Shown piece by piece: positions 1 through 12,745 of a stretch of 64,000 nt of DNA. The position numbers and the translations under genes are program-made. This DNA comes from Sthenelais limicola (taxonomy: Eukaryota; Annelida; Polychaeta; Phyllodocida; Sigalionidae): assembly GCA_942159475.1 (NCBI GenBank), contig OW804096.1:127152941-127216940 (forward strand), in the 5' to 3' direction. Position 1 is the stretch's first letter, and every line of letters begins with the position of its first letter. The notes under the pieces are model-generated. The model worked only from the letters and a program-made list of their open reading frames with translations, had not been told where the DNA came from and searched no databases.

Positions 1-1592
1 ACTTTTTCATAAATGCATGAATCTGGCATAATAGTACTTTTTGATGTGCTGATCATTTCCAGCTATAGACCCAATCTGGAATTGTGTTTCCTTGGTCATG
101 GTTGCTATGGAAACATTCTAATAAGGAATTTGGCTTTTATAGTTACATCAGCCCCATTTTTTGCAGGGGTAATATGATTTGAGGATCGATTTCTATACAG
201 AATTTTATGCTCTTTCATTTGGACTGGGTGCAACATCTGGGAAATGTGGGATGTGGTCACCATGGCAACCAAATAAAAAAATGGAATGTTTTGGGTACAA
301 AATGAGAAATATTCTGTTTTTATTATCATGTTGCATATCAAAACAAAGCATTCTTAAAGATTAATCGAACTATGCTCATGAATGTATTCTAAGAATGTTC
401 TGGTAACCATGGCAATCAAATACCCTCCGAAAAATGAGTCAATATGGGTCATATTTTATTATATAATTTTGCTTATAAATCATGGGTGCAACAATGATTG
501 AAAATATTGTATGGATAGCCTAGCTCCATAGCTTTAATTTGATATATAGAAATCTTCATTGGTTGTCATAGTTACTGAGGTATGACTCCACAAACATGGA
601 CTCAATATCACTTGTATTGGCCCTTGTATAGACTTCCAGGTTAGAGTAGCCTACCCTTGGGTATGACCATAAGACCTGCCTGTCAAGTCATTTTCTGTTC
701 CCATCAAGTTCATTTTATTTTAATAAGGTTTTGAGGGTGCTGATAAAGACAAGACAGGGTGCCATCTTTTGCCCTTTGTATGCAAATTAGCTGACGTCTG
801 ATTGGCTGATAGGAATCGGCCTATATCACAGTAAATCTTAAAGATAGAGTTAATTTGATAACCCCTACCCACACTACATGGACCCCAAGGAATTAATTGG
901 TGTCATTGAATTTGTTCTATCTACATTGGTTGATTAGCAACAACATGGTCATAGATCTGCATGGTAAAATTGCATTTTCAACAGCAATTTATCACCTACC
1001 TGAATTCACTTCAAGCAGTCAAATGACAATTTCTTTCATAAGCACTTGTTGCTTAGCAGATTAAAGGCATTTTGTCAGTAGACCCTTGAGCTGAGGCATC
1101 ATGCCTCTTGTGAGTAGTCAAATATTTTTGTTTACTATTTTTCCATGTTGTCAAAGATCTTCCTCCAAGCAACGAGGGATCTATCAGTCAAATATCAATT
1201 GTATACTCATAATAAACCTTTATTAAAAAAAAGAAGAAGAATGCTTTGTTTTGATATGCAACATGATAATAAAAACAGAATATTTCTCATTTTGTACCCA
1301 AAACATTCCATTTTTTTATTTGGTTGCCATGGTGACCACGTCCCACATTTCCCAGATATTAGACCCAGTCCAAATGAAAGAGCATAAAATTCTGTATAGA
1401 GATCGACCCTCAAATCATATTACCCCTGCAAAAAATGGGGCTGATGTAACTATAAAAGCCAAATTCCTTATTAGAATGTTTCCATAGCAACCATGACCAA
1501 GGAAACAAAATTCCAGATTGGGTCTATAGCTGGAAATGATCAGCACATCAAAAAGTACTATTATGCCAGATTTCATGCTTTTATGAAAAAGT
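1..1592. repeat. Long inverted repeat (foldback), left arm cut by window edge
   Basis: The left arm (1-355) and right arm (1237-1592) are reverse complements with scattered mismatches. Both give the same translated stretch in mirrored frames, for example residues SPWQPNKKMECFGYKMRN from 179-364 (+) and 1207-1413 (-). The left arm starts at the window edge, so the true arm is probably longer. The roughly 880-bp spacer (356-1236) shows no gene. No transposase is visible. It could be a foldback element or an inverted duplication; the open frames are by-products of the repeat. Confidence 0.8.
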
Positions 1593-2288
1593 GCACAATT
1601 GTTTGGCAAATCGACTGGACTATAACTCTTGCCTAACTCTACCTTAATTATAATAGAGCTATTCATACAGCTCCGCTTGTAAAAAAAAAGTGTCTCAATG
1701 ATTATTTATAAACACCTCACTCCCTTCTGCTGCTATGCATGTAAAAGGCATTGAAAGTGATTATACAATTCATTGTTTCCTTCAATACGTATCAAATCTT
1801 CCCCAACGATTGTGTAAGCCATGTATATACTTGCATGTATTACAAAGTGACTGAATGCAAATGCTTTAATGATACTGCTATACTCCCACACATTGTGGTC
1901 AAGGTATAATGGTAGCATAATTGAATATTCTTCTTAAATCAGTGGCCGGCTTCAATATAGAATTTCATGCTGGTCTTCTTAGAAATAGACATCATTATGC
2001 TTTCATTCAGGAGGGTATGCAGAGAAATAACTTTCGTCTACCCTATAATAGACTTTGGTTGAATTCCACCATAATCTACTCACCATGCATCAATCAAATA
2101 ATATAGGCCTAATAACGCATGATGACGCAGTTGACTGGTGGTTGCTGACCATATTAAGCAGAACATACCTAAAATATGAGTAGGAGTGTCTGTTTGCAAA
2201 AAGTGTCCATGACAAATGTTTATATAATTATGTCAAATGCTGTTGTTTGGGGCAGAGGTTCTTCCTCGGTGGTTTAAACAAAAACTAT
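1593..2288. other. Non-coding interval
   Basis: AT-rich sequence without a recognisable exon, RNA gene or transposon end. Short open frames at 1733-1918 and 1921-2106 have no domain signal and look random. Confidence 0.5.
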
Positions 2289-3403
2289 TTAAAGGCAAAC
2301 GCTACTATCTAGTGGAAAATGAAAATAAATGTCATTTTTCTGAAACTTTAGTATTTGATTCTTGAAGTGTTTCTGGTCATAAGGATGGAAAAAAATCATT
2401 GGGTCGCCGTGCTTATTTTTGAATTACAGTGCTTCAAAATTTGGCATCTCAAAAGTACCAATGACGACCAAAAGGGGGGCCCATTTTGCAGTACCTCAAC
2501 TGCATAGTTCATATTTACTATTTATATTCACTCAATTTAAGTAAAATTAACAGATTTAGAGAGAGTATTATTTGGCCAATAATTCTATGCCTCTTTTCTA
2601 TAGGGTGCATTGTTATTTTTATTTTGAAAACAACAAATACATAATGTGAATTTTAAATTAAAAATTCGAAAAAACTCAATATTTTTCACCATTTTTATAA
2701 AAACAATTTTTTTTCCTCCCCAGTGAAAATAAATGTCATTTTTCTGATTCTTTAGTATATGATTGTTGAAGTATTTGTGTTCTTAAAACTGAAAAAAAAT
2801 TAATGGGTCACCGTGCTAGTTTCTGAATTATGGGGCTTTGAAACATGGCTGACAACCCAAAAATCTGCTGCTTTCAAAGTGTTCTAAGTTTCCTAAACAT
2901 GTCTATTTCAGACAGCTACAATTATTTTTTTAACGCGATGACATACATTTTTTTCCCTATATATGTGTAGAATATTACCTGCACTATATGTGTAGAAAAT
3001 TCTGGGACATTTAGAGTATCCATTTTTGTTTTATTCCCAAAACCGTGCAAGGAAAATGCAGCATTTCCCAATAGACTTGCATGCTAATTGAGTACAACTG
3101 AGAGTACCCATAGCTAGCTCTGTCTCCCAAACATGTCTATTTCAGACAGCTATGAAAAAAAATCGAACGCGATGACATATATTTTTTTTCCTTTTTATCT
3201 GTAGTATATAACCTGAACTGTATGTGTAGAAAATTTTGGGACAGTAGGACTAGCCATTAATTGTTTGTGTTATGCTATAAAATGTGACAAAATGGGCCGT
3301 TTCCTCATAGACTGCAATGCTAAAGGAATAGTGTGTAAAATGCCCGTAGATTTGGTATATGGTAAAGGGGGGCGTGGCAGTGAATAGTAGCGTTTGCCTT
3401 TAA
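2289..3403. mobile_element. TTAA-flanked inverted-repeat transposon, non-autonomous (piggyBac-like)
   Basis: A 1107-bp element (2293-3399) has perfect 16-bp terminal inverted repeats, AGGCAAACGCTACTAT at 2293-2308 and its exact complement at 3384-3399. It is flanked by TTAA on both sides (2289-2292, 3400-3403). TTAA target duplication is characteristic of piggyBac-type transposases. The interior has no transposase frame, so it would need to be mobilised in trans. The interior consists largely of two diverged duplications (about 2317-2445 with 2721-2850, and about 2890-3030 with 3125-3260). Confidence 0.85.
2317..3260. repeat. Two pairs of internal direct repeats inside the TTAA element
   Basis: The segment near 2320 beginning AAAATAAATGTCATTTTTCT recurs at about 2723, and both copies continue through a conserved GGGTC-CCGTGCT block. 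A second pair shares AACATGTCTATTTCAGACAG (about 2902 and 3131) followed by an AACGCGATGACATA block. The element therefore grew by internal duplication. Confidence 0.7.
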
Positions 3404-4700
3404 GTATACAACCCGATGTGCATGATTGCATTTCTTACCTAGTTTTTACCTGGAACTTTTGACCTGATACTGACCTGGTGCTTTACTAGTGGAAATCGTA
3501 AACAGTTTTGAGGCTCAAACTTGATTTTATAATGCTCTATGGACCCGATTTATAAATGCACTTCTAATACTCTCAACGATGCACTATTGGCCAGGTGTAT
3601 TTAAAGCAGTCCTCATGCTCCCAATAATACACTATTGACCAGGTTAAAAAACACAGTTATGATGCACTCAGTGAGACACTTCCATTGCTTTATAGGAGGG
3701 TTATATTTTTGCTCACAGGAAGATTTGAAAGATCTATATTCCCAAATGTTTTCAAAGAGAGTTTAGCACATTAACTTCTCTCTACTATCATCGTTTTATT
3801 TTCACCAATTCTACCATTCTAAGCCTTGCAGCATAGAGCGTGGTAGGACAGCATTCAAGTGATTGTTCCAGTTGTATGTTGACTGTGTCCCACTCAAGCC
3901 ACTATAGGGACAATCTGCATGTACAATTATTGGGGTGTTTTGATGACAACGTTTTTCAGCATCAAACACATGAATCATACAAATTCACTATGAAAGGATA
4001 TCACTTATAATATCCCTAACTCCATGATGCGGAATATTTATAGAGTATAAATGCCACAAAAATATTATAGCAGCACCTCCAATGTTAAAATAAATTGTAA
4101 ATACAATCAAGTCACTTTCCCCGCCACCTGGTGAAAACAATGCCGCCACCTAGTGAAAACAAGTGGCACAATGATTTATATCAGGGCCATTCTCAGTCTT
4201 GCAAAAACGTGTCTTTGTTTTTCATAGCATTCTTTTAAGCATGTCACAATAGAACACGGCCGTCCAGTATCTATCATTAAATAAGGAATTATGAAAGGGA
4301 TCGTTTAGTTTAGTGGAGAGGGGTTTCCATGAATGGGTGGCAGAGACTGAGTGTGATTTTCAGAGAATGTAGTGTCAGATATGTGCGACAGTAGGTGTGA
4401 ATGCCATGCAGGTGAGTGAGCAGTGGCAGGTATTAAGGCCTGTTATAGCTTCGCTGTGTTGTATAATTTTATTGTAGTTGTGGGCGTGGATTTAGTTTTA
4501 ACTATTATTTGTGATAGAAGTATTAAGAATGTTTAGGTTATAGAGATGAATAATATGAGATTCTGAAATAAATACAATATGTTCCATGGACCCGATTTAT
4601 GAATGTGGTTCTGATGCTCCCACCGATGTGCTACTGACCAGGTGTAAAAGATGCAGTAATTATGCACTCAGTAGTTTCGGCGGGAGATCTCCCTTTTTTT
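3404..4700. repeat. Dispersed direct repeat copies plus a 21-bp tandem duplication
   Basis: A unit starting CTATGGACCCGATTTATAAA (about 3536-3690) recurs in diverged form at about 4583-4680 (CCATGGACCCGATTTATGAA). Both contain two sub-units with CACTATTGACCAGG-like cores followed by a GATGCACTCAGT-like end. A trace of the start also lies near 5557. At 4119-4160 a unit GCCACCTGGTGAAAACAATG is duplicated in tandem. No gene is seen in the interval. Confidence 0.6.
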
Positions 4701-4823
4701 AACCACTCTTATATAGAGGCCTTGTAACTAACTCTTTTTTAAAGTTGCATTGCACTATATACGATTTGACTCTCAAAGCACTCTTTTGAAATTAGGCAAA
4801 ATATGTTTCACTTTTCAACAGCT

Positions 4824-4842
4824 ATATATATATATATATATA
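4824..4842. repeat. (TA)n microsatellite
   Basis: Uninterrupted TA dinucleotide run. Confidence 0.8.
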
Positions 4843-7317
4843 GCATGATATCTGTCACCATGGAAACCGATTTATTGTACAGTTCCTTTTTATAATTCAT
4901 ATATGAATTATGCGAAATCATTGGGGGTGGATTGGTACCTCTCCTCCCCTCCCTTTGTCACCAATTAGACACTGTTTGCTTTGGAAGTGTTTCATGAAAT
5001 GTTCTCCCCCCTAGACCCTTGTAAGTCCCTCGTAGCATCTTGGTAAGACACTATTATGAGGCCTCTAAGATTCTATTCTGCAATGCACAATCCTTGCCAT
5101 AAAGCTGTCGTAGTCATAACTTTAAGATCATGTTACAAGGCATTTAAGACACACTCTTATCTTGTATAGTATTTTTGATTTGTAAATAAAAAAAGATATC
5201 TTTATAATTATTGTGTATAGTGTAATGCACCCGATGTCCAGCAAACCCATTGAGTTAATCCTCTCTGATTCAGATAGTGCATTTGATATAAAGGCCTTAA
5301 TTTCAAACAATGTCAGAAGTAAATTTATGTGTTTTACATGACTGCCTTCTGTCCCAGTTGAATAGAAGTAGCCTATATATATTCAGTTTGCTTTCAGATA
5401 ACTGGCATATTGTGTGGAAATGACCCTTGAATGCACCATTTTACTCACAGTTTAAAAACAAATTGGGGGAAGGCTTTTAAATGGCTTTACAATCATAACC
5501 ATTTATATGACTGAACTTTGACTGACATTCATTAATTCAACTGCATGTAGCTAGTGCATGGATACCCGATTTATATACATAAATTTGATACACATTATTT
5601 AAGTGCATCTGTTGATGCACATTACATCAGGTGCAAAACCAGGTGCAAAACTGCTTTTTTGAGAGGATTGCACTTTTGTGACTGGTCAGTGGCACTTTTA
5701 CATGCACTGGCAGATTTTCCAATGCACATAGGGAAGAGTTGGTGTCACATTTTACCGCACACCGCAAATAATAACCAAGGGCATCACATGTATACGTCAA
5801 GAAATTCACTATATATTGACAATATATATACCGTCAAATGCCTTTTTTTAGTCAATCTGTCAGAAAGAAAATGAGGCGCACATTTCATATGATCTAGAGA
5901 TTATGTCACGAAGTCTGACTTGTTGTTTGTCACGTGGAAATGCCAATGAGGACAGACAGTGTGCGTATATATCTGGGCTGAACCCCCCAGGGTATCGCAA
6001 ACGAGGTACGAGCGTCGATAGAAAGCGATGATAGGAATATAAATGTGAATAAGATAGTTGGCCATCGAGACATTCACCTACTATAAAGTGCCCTAAGTTC
6101 AGTCACTGGGTACAAGACAAGAATGGTAATTTCAAAAGGCGATGTCCTCTGCTTCAGATTCAAGGACTGCGGTGCCAACATATGGTTGGGTAAAGGTAAG
6201 GTAGAAATACATGTATTTCCAATGCAATAGAAACAGGTCTCACTTCTAAAGGCAGTTAGTATGGAGATATCAACAATAACAATGTGTACCATTTATTAGG
6301 AATACTAGTGTCTCAATCAGGATTAGCTGAGAAAAGAGACTTTTTTGTTGTAATGCTTTTGCTGAATATATTTTAAACTCTAACCCCATAACAATAACAG
6401 ACACCTAATTCCTAAATCAAACGTAAGTATTATAATAATCCAAACATCCATGCATTAAACCCAAATATCAAGATATTTATCATGGCTAGAATATGCCAAG
6501 TAAATAATGTGTTTGAAGAAAACACATATTACATAAGTGGCATATATATATAATTATATTCTAACTTTAGGGAGAAATGCGACAAACAGCGTGCCATTAC
6601 AAGTACAGATAGCGATACTAGTAAAGTGCACAAGGCACTGAAGCCTACAGCTACTCATTATTATTAGTGGCGCCCTTGACCCTTTACCAAAGAGCAATGT
6701 AACCACGTCCTCAATCATGATATTATCTCGAGTAGGAGATGGAGTTATTTGATGACGCATAATTGGAAAGACTTGGGCACACATTCCATTCTCACAATAT
6801 TATCGGGAGAGGTGAGATATGTTGCCATTAAACCTTACATCTATGCATATGAACAGTACCTATATATTCACAATTTTAGACTGGTTGTAATATGTAACCA
6901 AAAATTTGTCGGAAAATTATATATCCATTTGCAAATACATCTACTCAATTAACAATGGTTCCGAATTGATGAGAATGCCAATTGTCGACAGCCCTGGATA
7001 TTACTTTGGGCAAAGCCTATAGATAGGCCACCAACAATTGGCAATTTGGTATTGCTTCAACCGGAGTTTCTCCCCAGTATGAGATGTCTTCCTGGGAGCA
7101 CAGCATGTTCATTTGGCTGTTGTGGTACGATGTCGATCAATTGAGAGTGGGATGATATCTAGCGCATTTTATTTTGGTTTGTAATTACATCCTAGATTAA
7201 ATGCAGCGATGGACCAGGGGACCTGTAGGGCGTTTCATATCTAACACATCGCGGATTCATTATGCTAGCGCAGCTATCGTTCAAATAACGATAAATATAA
7301 TACGCGCTCATTCTTTA
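4843..7317. other. Non-coding interval
   Basis: No exon with convincing splice sites, RNA gene or transposon termini was found. The 106-codon frame at 5554-5874 includes short internal repeats (GTGCAAAACCAGGTGCAAAAC) and low-complexity AT sequence and is judged spurious. Confidence 0.5.
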
Positions 7318-7900
7318 TATATATATATAATATAAAGATTTTTATTCAAGTTGATCAGTACAGTTACATGAAATGGACAGGAGCCTCTGCGAACAGATCT
7401 TCCAGGTCCTCCCATCAGATATACCTACTCCAATCTCCAGAATAACAAAATAAAATACAAAGCGCCACTTCTGGATACATTAGTATTCAAGTTAGTTAGT
7501 AGGCGCATATGTCATATGCACCAATTTACAATGAAAACTCACTACAGAGTCTATTAATATGATATGTGATATAATGAGTAATAATTATTGTGTGTAAGAC
7601 ATTAACCCAATAGACCTTGTTATAATGATAATTGGTTGATAAAACCTGTTTACTGAACTTACAGTATAATCTGTCCTTGATAGGACATTAATTTAGTTGG
7701 TATATAACGGTTGGCCAATAGACCTGTTCACTGAGCTTACAATAAATCAGGATAACATCGAAATGTATTATCGTGAGCAATAATTGTCTATGACAAGACA
7801 TTACTTCCAGCAAACATTAATGAAAATAATGCTTGGTCGATAAACTTGTTCACTGACCATACAATGAATCAGTGTTACATCAGTCATTAATATCATGAAT
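7318..7900 (-). mobile_element. LINE-3'-end-like sequence with about three diverged ~100-bp tandem units
   Basis: The segment starts with a (TA)n run and TTTTTATT. It carries a block CTTCCAGGTCCTCCCATC followed by TAACAAAATAAAATA that resembles the 3' untranslated region of the LINE at 21050-22140 (CTTCCCAGGTACCC, then TAACAAAATCAAATA). From about 7590 to 7890 three diverged units share a core like CCTGTTCACTGAGCTTACAA. No reverse-transcriptase coding sequence is left. The similarity is by eye and partial. Confidence 0.4.
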
Positions 7901-8192
7901 TTATTTCTGTTTCATAAGGCTAGCGACGAAGTATAGGGATTTATATTTGATCCAAAAATGAATAAATGAACAGCCTTATTTTGTTGCTTGAATTGAGATC
8001 AATTAATACAGTTAATTTTAGTAAGATTTTATATGACACAAATCAACGATTTACTTAGTAATAAGCATATGAAAATACCTCACTATACTATGTCCTTAGC
8101 GCGCGCTGTGTTAAAATATGTCGTTCTTTATTTGGTTACGACTGTTGTTAGATCCTCTAACACGTGCTGTGTTAGATATGAAACGCTGTGCT

Positions 8193-9339
8193 GGGCCCTG
8201 TTGTATAAGCTAAGGAAGGAATTTTTTGTGGGAATTCCTATGCTTTTTTCCTTTACTTCGTTGGGAAATTCCTACGCTAAAAAGCATTGGAAGTATAGGG
8301 TATTCCTTCCCTGAACCATTTCTTCCCAGCTGCTAAGCAAGGAAAAATGAGGGAATTCCTTCAGTCCCATACAGTTTCAATTATGTTTCTCTGGGAATTT
8401 TCCTATGACTTTTCCTTCCCACCAAGCACAGGTAATAACGTAGGAATTTACTACAGCATTTCCCTCCTTGAACCACTCAATATTCCCTGCCTACTTCAAA
8501 CAACAGTCTTCAAGGTACATGGTAAATGAGGGGACATGCCTTGTTCTCACTAGAAATCAACACTCTTGAATCACAAACAATTGAGACAAACTAGGTCAAG
8601 GACAAATTTTGATTGGTAATAATTAAACTCTCAGGTCGGTGGTTCAATTCCCACCCAGTGCTGCTTGCTTTTTTCCCAGACAAGCTCACCTCTCAGGTCC
8701 ATGGTTGGAATCCCAGCTTGGGAGGCTTGTTTTTTTCTAGCCAGATTCATTCAAATTTTGTTAATAATCAAAAGAAAAATCAACTTTGTACGTTAATAAT
8801 AGCAGATATACATGACTAGTAAAATCATATTTTTGCAGTCAATAAATCCATAAGAATTCCTGAGGGAACACCTAAAAGGTGTTCCTTAGTTTTCCAGTCA
8901 TTTCATGTTTAACTCAGAGGAAAGAATGAGGGAAATTACTTAGGTAGGAAAACTTCTGGGGGAAATTCCTACATAGGGAACAACTACAAGTATCAATCTA
9001 GGAAATTCCCACAGCTAAATGGGTCAGTTTCTAGGTCATGCCCCTGGATCTAGATTTGAATCCATTCCGGATAATCTGCATCAGACTTAAAGGTATAAGC
9101 AAAAGTGTTCAGATATTTTACCAACATTGTCACTTCAAATTGTAAGAAATGTGTTATATTAGTCTTTAAACCCAAGAAATTAGTGAATCTTATGCATCCT
9201 ATTTACCTTCTACCTTGCTGACCCACACCTGTACAGCAAGGAATATTCCTACGAGCTGGGAATTTTATGTAGGAATAAATGTAGGGAGGGAAAAGTTCCT
9301 ACAGAAAAAATTCCTTGCTTAGCTTATACAACAGGGCCC
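8193..9339. mobile_element. 1.15-kb inverted-repeat element (MITE-like, composite)
   Basis: The ends match for about 35 bp with one mismatch: GGGCCCTGTTGTATAAGCTA at 8193 and its complement ending at 9339. Subterminal sequence is rich in GGGAATTCCTAC-type motifs in both orientations. A short relative with the same end sequence lies at 20866-21041. No transposase frame is present. The interior holds tRNA-like B-box sequences (8632-8735, 9030-9060), so it may be a nested composite. Target duplication is unclear because the tip itself is palindromic. Confidence 0.7.
8632..8735 (+). repeat. Two tandem tRNA-like (B-box) segments, SINE-like remnant
   Basis: Two units each begin CTCAGGTC, followed by GGTTCAATTCC (about 8646) or GGTTGGAATCCC (about 8703), resembling the RNA polymerase III B box and T-arm. 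A third, weaker copy (GATTTGAATCC) lies near 9050. No complete cloverleaf or A box can be drawn, so these are not tRNA genes. Confidence 0.4.
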
Positions 9340-12300
9340 TGGTCCCAAACCATACTCTTGAAAACACTTCCACTTGGTAGTACATGTACACATGTACACA
9401 TGTTTGTTAGTGTTTTAGCTGAGTAAAGTCTGGTCATATCGTGCATTTAATATCTATTATGTATGCCATGATAGCCCATCGTCCCACAGCAGGCCGTCCT
9501 TCCTTTCTCCGTCAGACTAGTTTAGGGCCGGCTTTGGAATGATGTGACAGGTGGGCATATATTGCAAAAAAACAGGGCCGGATCAGCCCATTACATATGT
9601 ATTGGCAGATTTTACTACCAACTCACTATACACTTCTGATAGGTTACGTAAATGTTGTTAAGCCAGTCAGTGATGCTCTTACAGGTCGCAAATTACAAAG
9701 CCCGTTTTCGCCAAGTCAGAGCTCGCGAGACAGAAATAAAAGGTAAATAATGATCAAGTAAATGTTTAGTGCGTACACGGACCCTAATGGGTCCATTACA
9801 CTACGGTCTGTGCCGTCATTATGACCTATGCCCAACCAATGAGTCACATGTACATACATATATTTTAGACATCCATCCTCGCAATGTTCGTGCTGCAATC
9901 AGGAAAAATACAACTTTGTAAAAATTATTTCTGCAATAAACACGGGTGCGACTACTACAATTGTCATAACATATTAGAATTGTTGCGACTACCCTATCGA
10001 CTTACTTATAGTAAATCATACAGGATTTCGAGTTTGGAAAATATGACCAGATTACTCCTACTTAATATAACTTTGTATGGTTATGCCTGGTTGTCTCTAT
10101 ACATATGCCTAGCCCTTGCATGACTCCCTGTTCGTTATAGAAGGAGTGTCCTTGATCTGTCACTTTATGGTTCCAGTTATAGTATGATAGGTATTTCTCA
10201 TGCACTACTATAAAGAACATACCCTGGGTTGTCACGTACCAGGGTCTGTTATGTTTCCTTTATCCTTATGTTATCATGAGTACATATGATATAACTCTGT
10301 CGTGCTGCATCAGAGCCATGAGGCATGGCCATGGCAACATAAACTCTGTCATCAGCAATATCTAAATTGTATCTGTAGATGAATTGGAGAATAAATCTAA
10401 AAGGCTTCTACCTCATTTAGATTGATATTTTTAGTATAATTTGACACTTCTTTTTTCCAATTCCAACAGTGCTCCAGAAGAATCTCTTTATATAAAATAA
10501 CTATTATTAACACATTGATCAGTTGGAATAATGGGCATTCAATCTACAGCAACTGAGGGAGAGAAAGTATCAATTCAAAACTAAACTCATTCACAATACA
10601 AAGTATCCCCACTTGATCATATAAATCTCCTAAAATACAGAGATTTTTGTGTGCAATCACAATTGACACATACCAGTAATGATATTATATATATGTTATG
10701 AATCCTCTATATGAACGTGGTTTTGTGTGTCTAGAAATCAAATAAGAGAAGATAAAGCCACTTGATCTCTCAGCAGGGCATTCGATAGTGTTAAGAAGAT
10801 ACATCCAGCAGTACGGTAATATTCTTATTACTTACAACGAAGTATAGTACTGAGACCTGCAAGGTTGGGGAGAGCCACATAGTTTTAACACTTTTACTGC
10901 TTTGTACATAAATAAGTTATTTCATTGCTTCATACCAGATATTTGCGCTATGATTTATGAAGTACTTTTTGACATGTCTACATTACTTAGTTGACGCATG
11001 GTGGGCTATCGGAAGAAGCCCATTGTGGTTTTCTCTTTATGGTTCCTACACGTCAAGAAGCCCCTCACTCTGAAACCATCTATTGTTGTCAGATTCGATT
11101 CTTCTGCCATTAATTTTATGGTCACTTCATACACCCAGCGTTTATCATTGTCTCATCAATAGCGGAATGGCCTCGCCGTTTGTGCCTACGCTTTGTTCAA
11201 AATAAAGCATGGTTATTAGCACTTTATGACCTTGGCCCTGAAATATATTTTCTTAATGACAGCTCGACACCGCAGGTGAATTTGATTTAAGAATGCGATT
11301 CCAGGAACGTGCAGCTGGAGAAGCATCGGTGAGATGGTATCCACAGAATTAAGGTATGCATACGATGAGGGATACTTTATTTTCCACTGTGCACAAATAT
11401 ATTTAGCACTGCATGAGGATATTGTGGGATTTTGATAGCAGGATTAGTGTCAGCAGGATTTGCTTTATTGAACACTATAGAAGATAGAACACGTGAGAAT
11501 ATTCTTAAAGGGAACCTGCGTCTTTTTCTTTTATGAATGGATTAATGTAACTTAAAGTCGGCCGTTTGAAGAAAAGAAATATATCTCAAAAGCTGTTGTT
11601 GCCACGAAAGACAATTAATGGAGCAGGCATTTACCTGAATGTTAGAATTTCCCAGAATAGCTCAGCCAAGGGTTAGATAGGGGAGCCATGGAGAACAGCA
11701 TCTATGAGAATTAAATGGCTACCCAGCGTGGAACCACATGTTTTGAAGTAGGTGACCTGGTCCAATTGTAGCTGTTACAGCTGATTTCCGCCGGTTTTTT
11801 CATTCCCAACCTGTAGGAAAGTCACCAATTAAAGAATATTAAAGGAGTTTGTTTGAATCCACGAAGAAATTGAAACTATATGTATAAGAAACCCTTGCAC
11901 CAAAATATTCCGTCGGATCCTAACCCCCTATCAAGATGCTGCAACAGATTTTATTGATATCTTTTACCCCCAATTGCCACTTTATTGAATAATGAAACGC
12001 AAAAATAAGGAAAATGAATCCATACAAATAGGGAAAATGAAATTCCGAATCAATATTCCATCATAAGTTATACTATCTTCGGAAGAGGTGTCTTATGTAT
12101 ATAGGAGGTAAACCCAGGAGAACATGGATGTTGTTGTTATGACATTAAATACGTGGGTCAGAGAAATGGCGTGATTCATATGAATTTGTTTCTATGTATA
12201 AATAAATAATTTTATGTGGAGCCAAGGCCCAGGCATTCGCGGGGACTACACCGGAACCGGAAGGGAGGATATTCCAGTCACCTTGCAGACGTTGATACTA

Positions 12301-12683
12301 CCGTGTGAATATAGCGAGCTCAAGCAGCCAGCCCCTCATTCCTTCTCGAGATGTTAACCAGTATAGTTACTTTAACTTATGCAGAGACTTTATAATTTGA
12401 ACCATATAGTATCTAATTCTGAGGTGGGTGGATAAAGTATTCTTCTGTCCGATGTCCGTGGGTAATAATTACTATAGGCCTAATCATAACGTTATTTATA
12501 CATAATGCGTCACATAGAGAGCATTCAATTCATCAAACATACGTACATGCATGTATACATATCAGTATTACGTAATTTTAGTCCCCGAATGCCTGGGCTT
12601 CGGCTCCGCATATATACGTTTATTATACCTTTGGTGGAGTTGGTATGATACTCACATAGGCTTAAGCACTGGGCCTCGTATTG
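9340..12683. other. Non-coding interval
   Basis: More than 3 kb with no exon, RNA gene or transposon ends that I can support. Open frames (for example 9884-10123) are short and without domain signal. Confidence 0.5.
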
Positions 12684-12745
12684 AAAAATGCGGGCAATAC
12701 GGTGGCCGTATTGCCCGCATTTTTGTCATATTGCCCGCATTTTTT
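12684..12745. repeat. Perfect 19-bp-arm hairpin plus a third copy of the arm
   Basis: The arms 12684-12702 and 12706-12724 are exact complements around a 3-nt loop, with core ATGCGGGCAATACGG. A third partial copy (CATATTGCCCGCATTTTT) follows at about 12728-12745. It is GC-rich in an AT-rich neighbourhood. The function is unknown. Confidence 0.85.
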
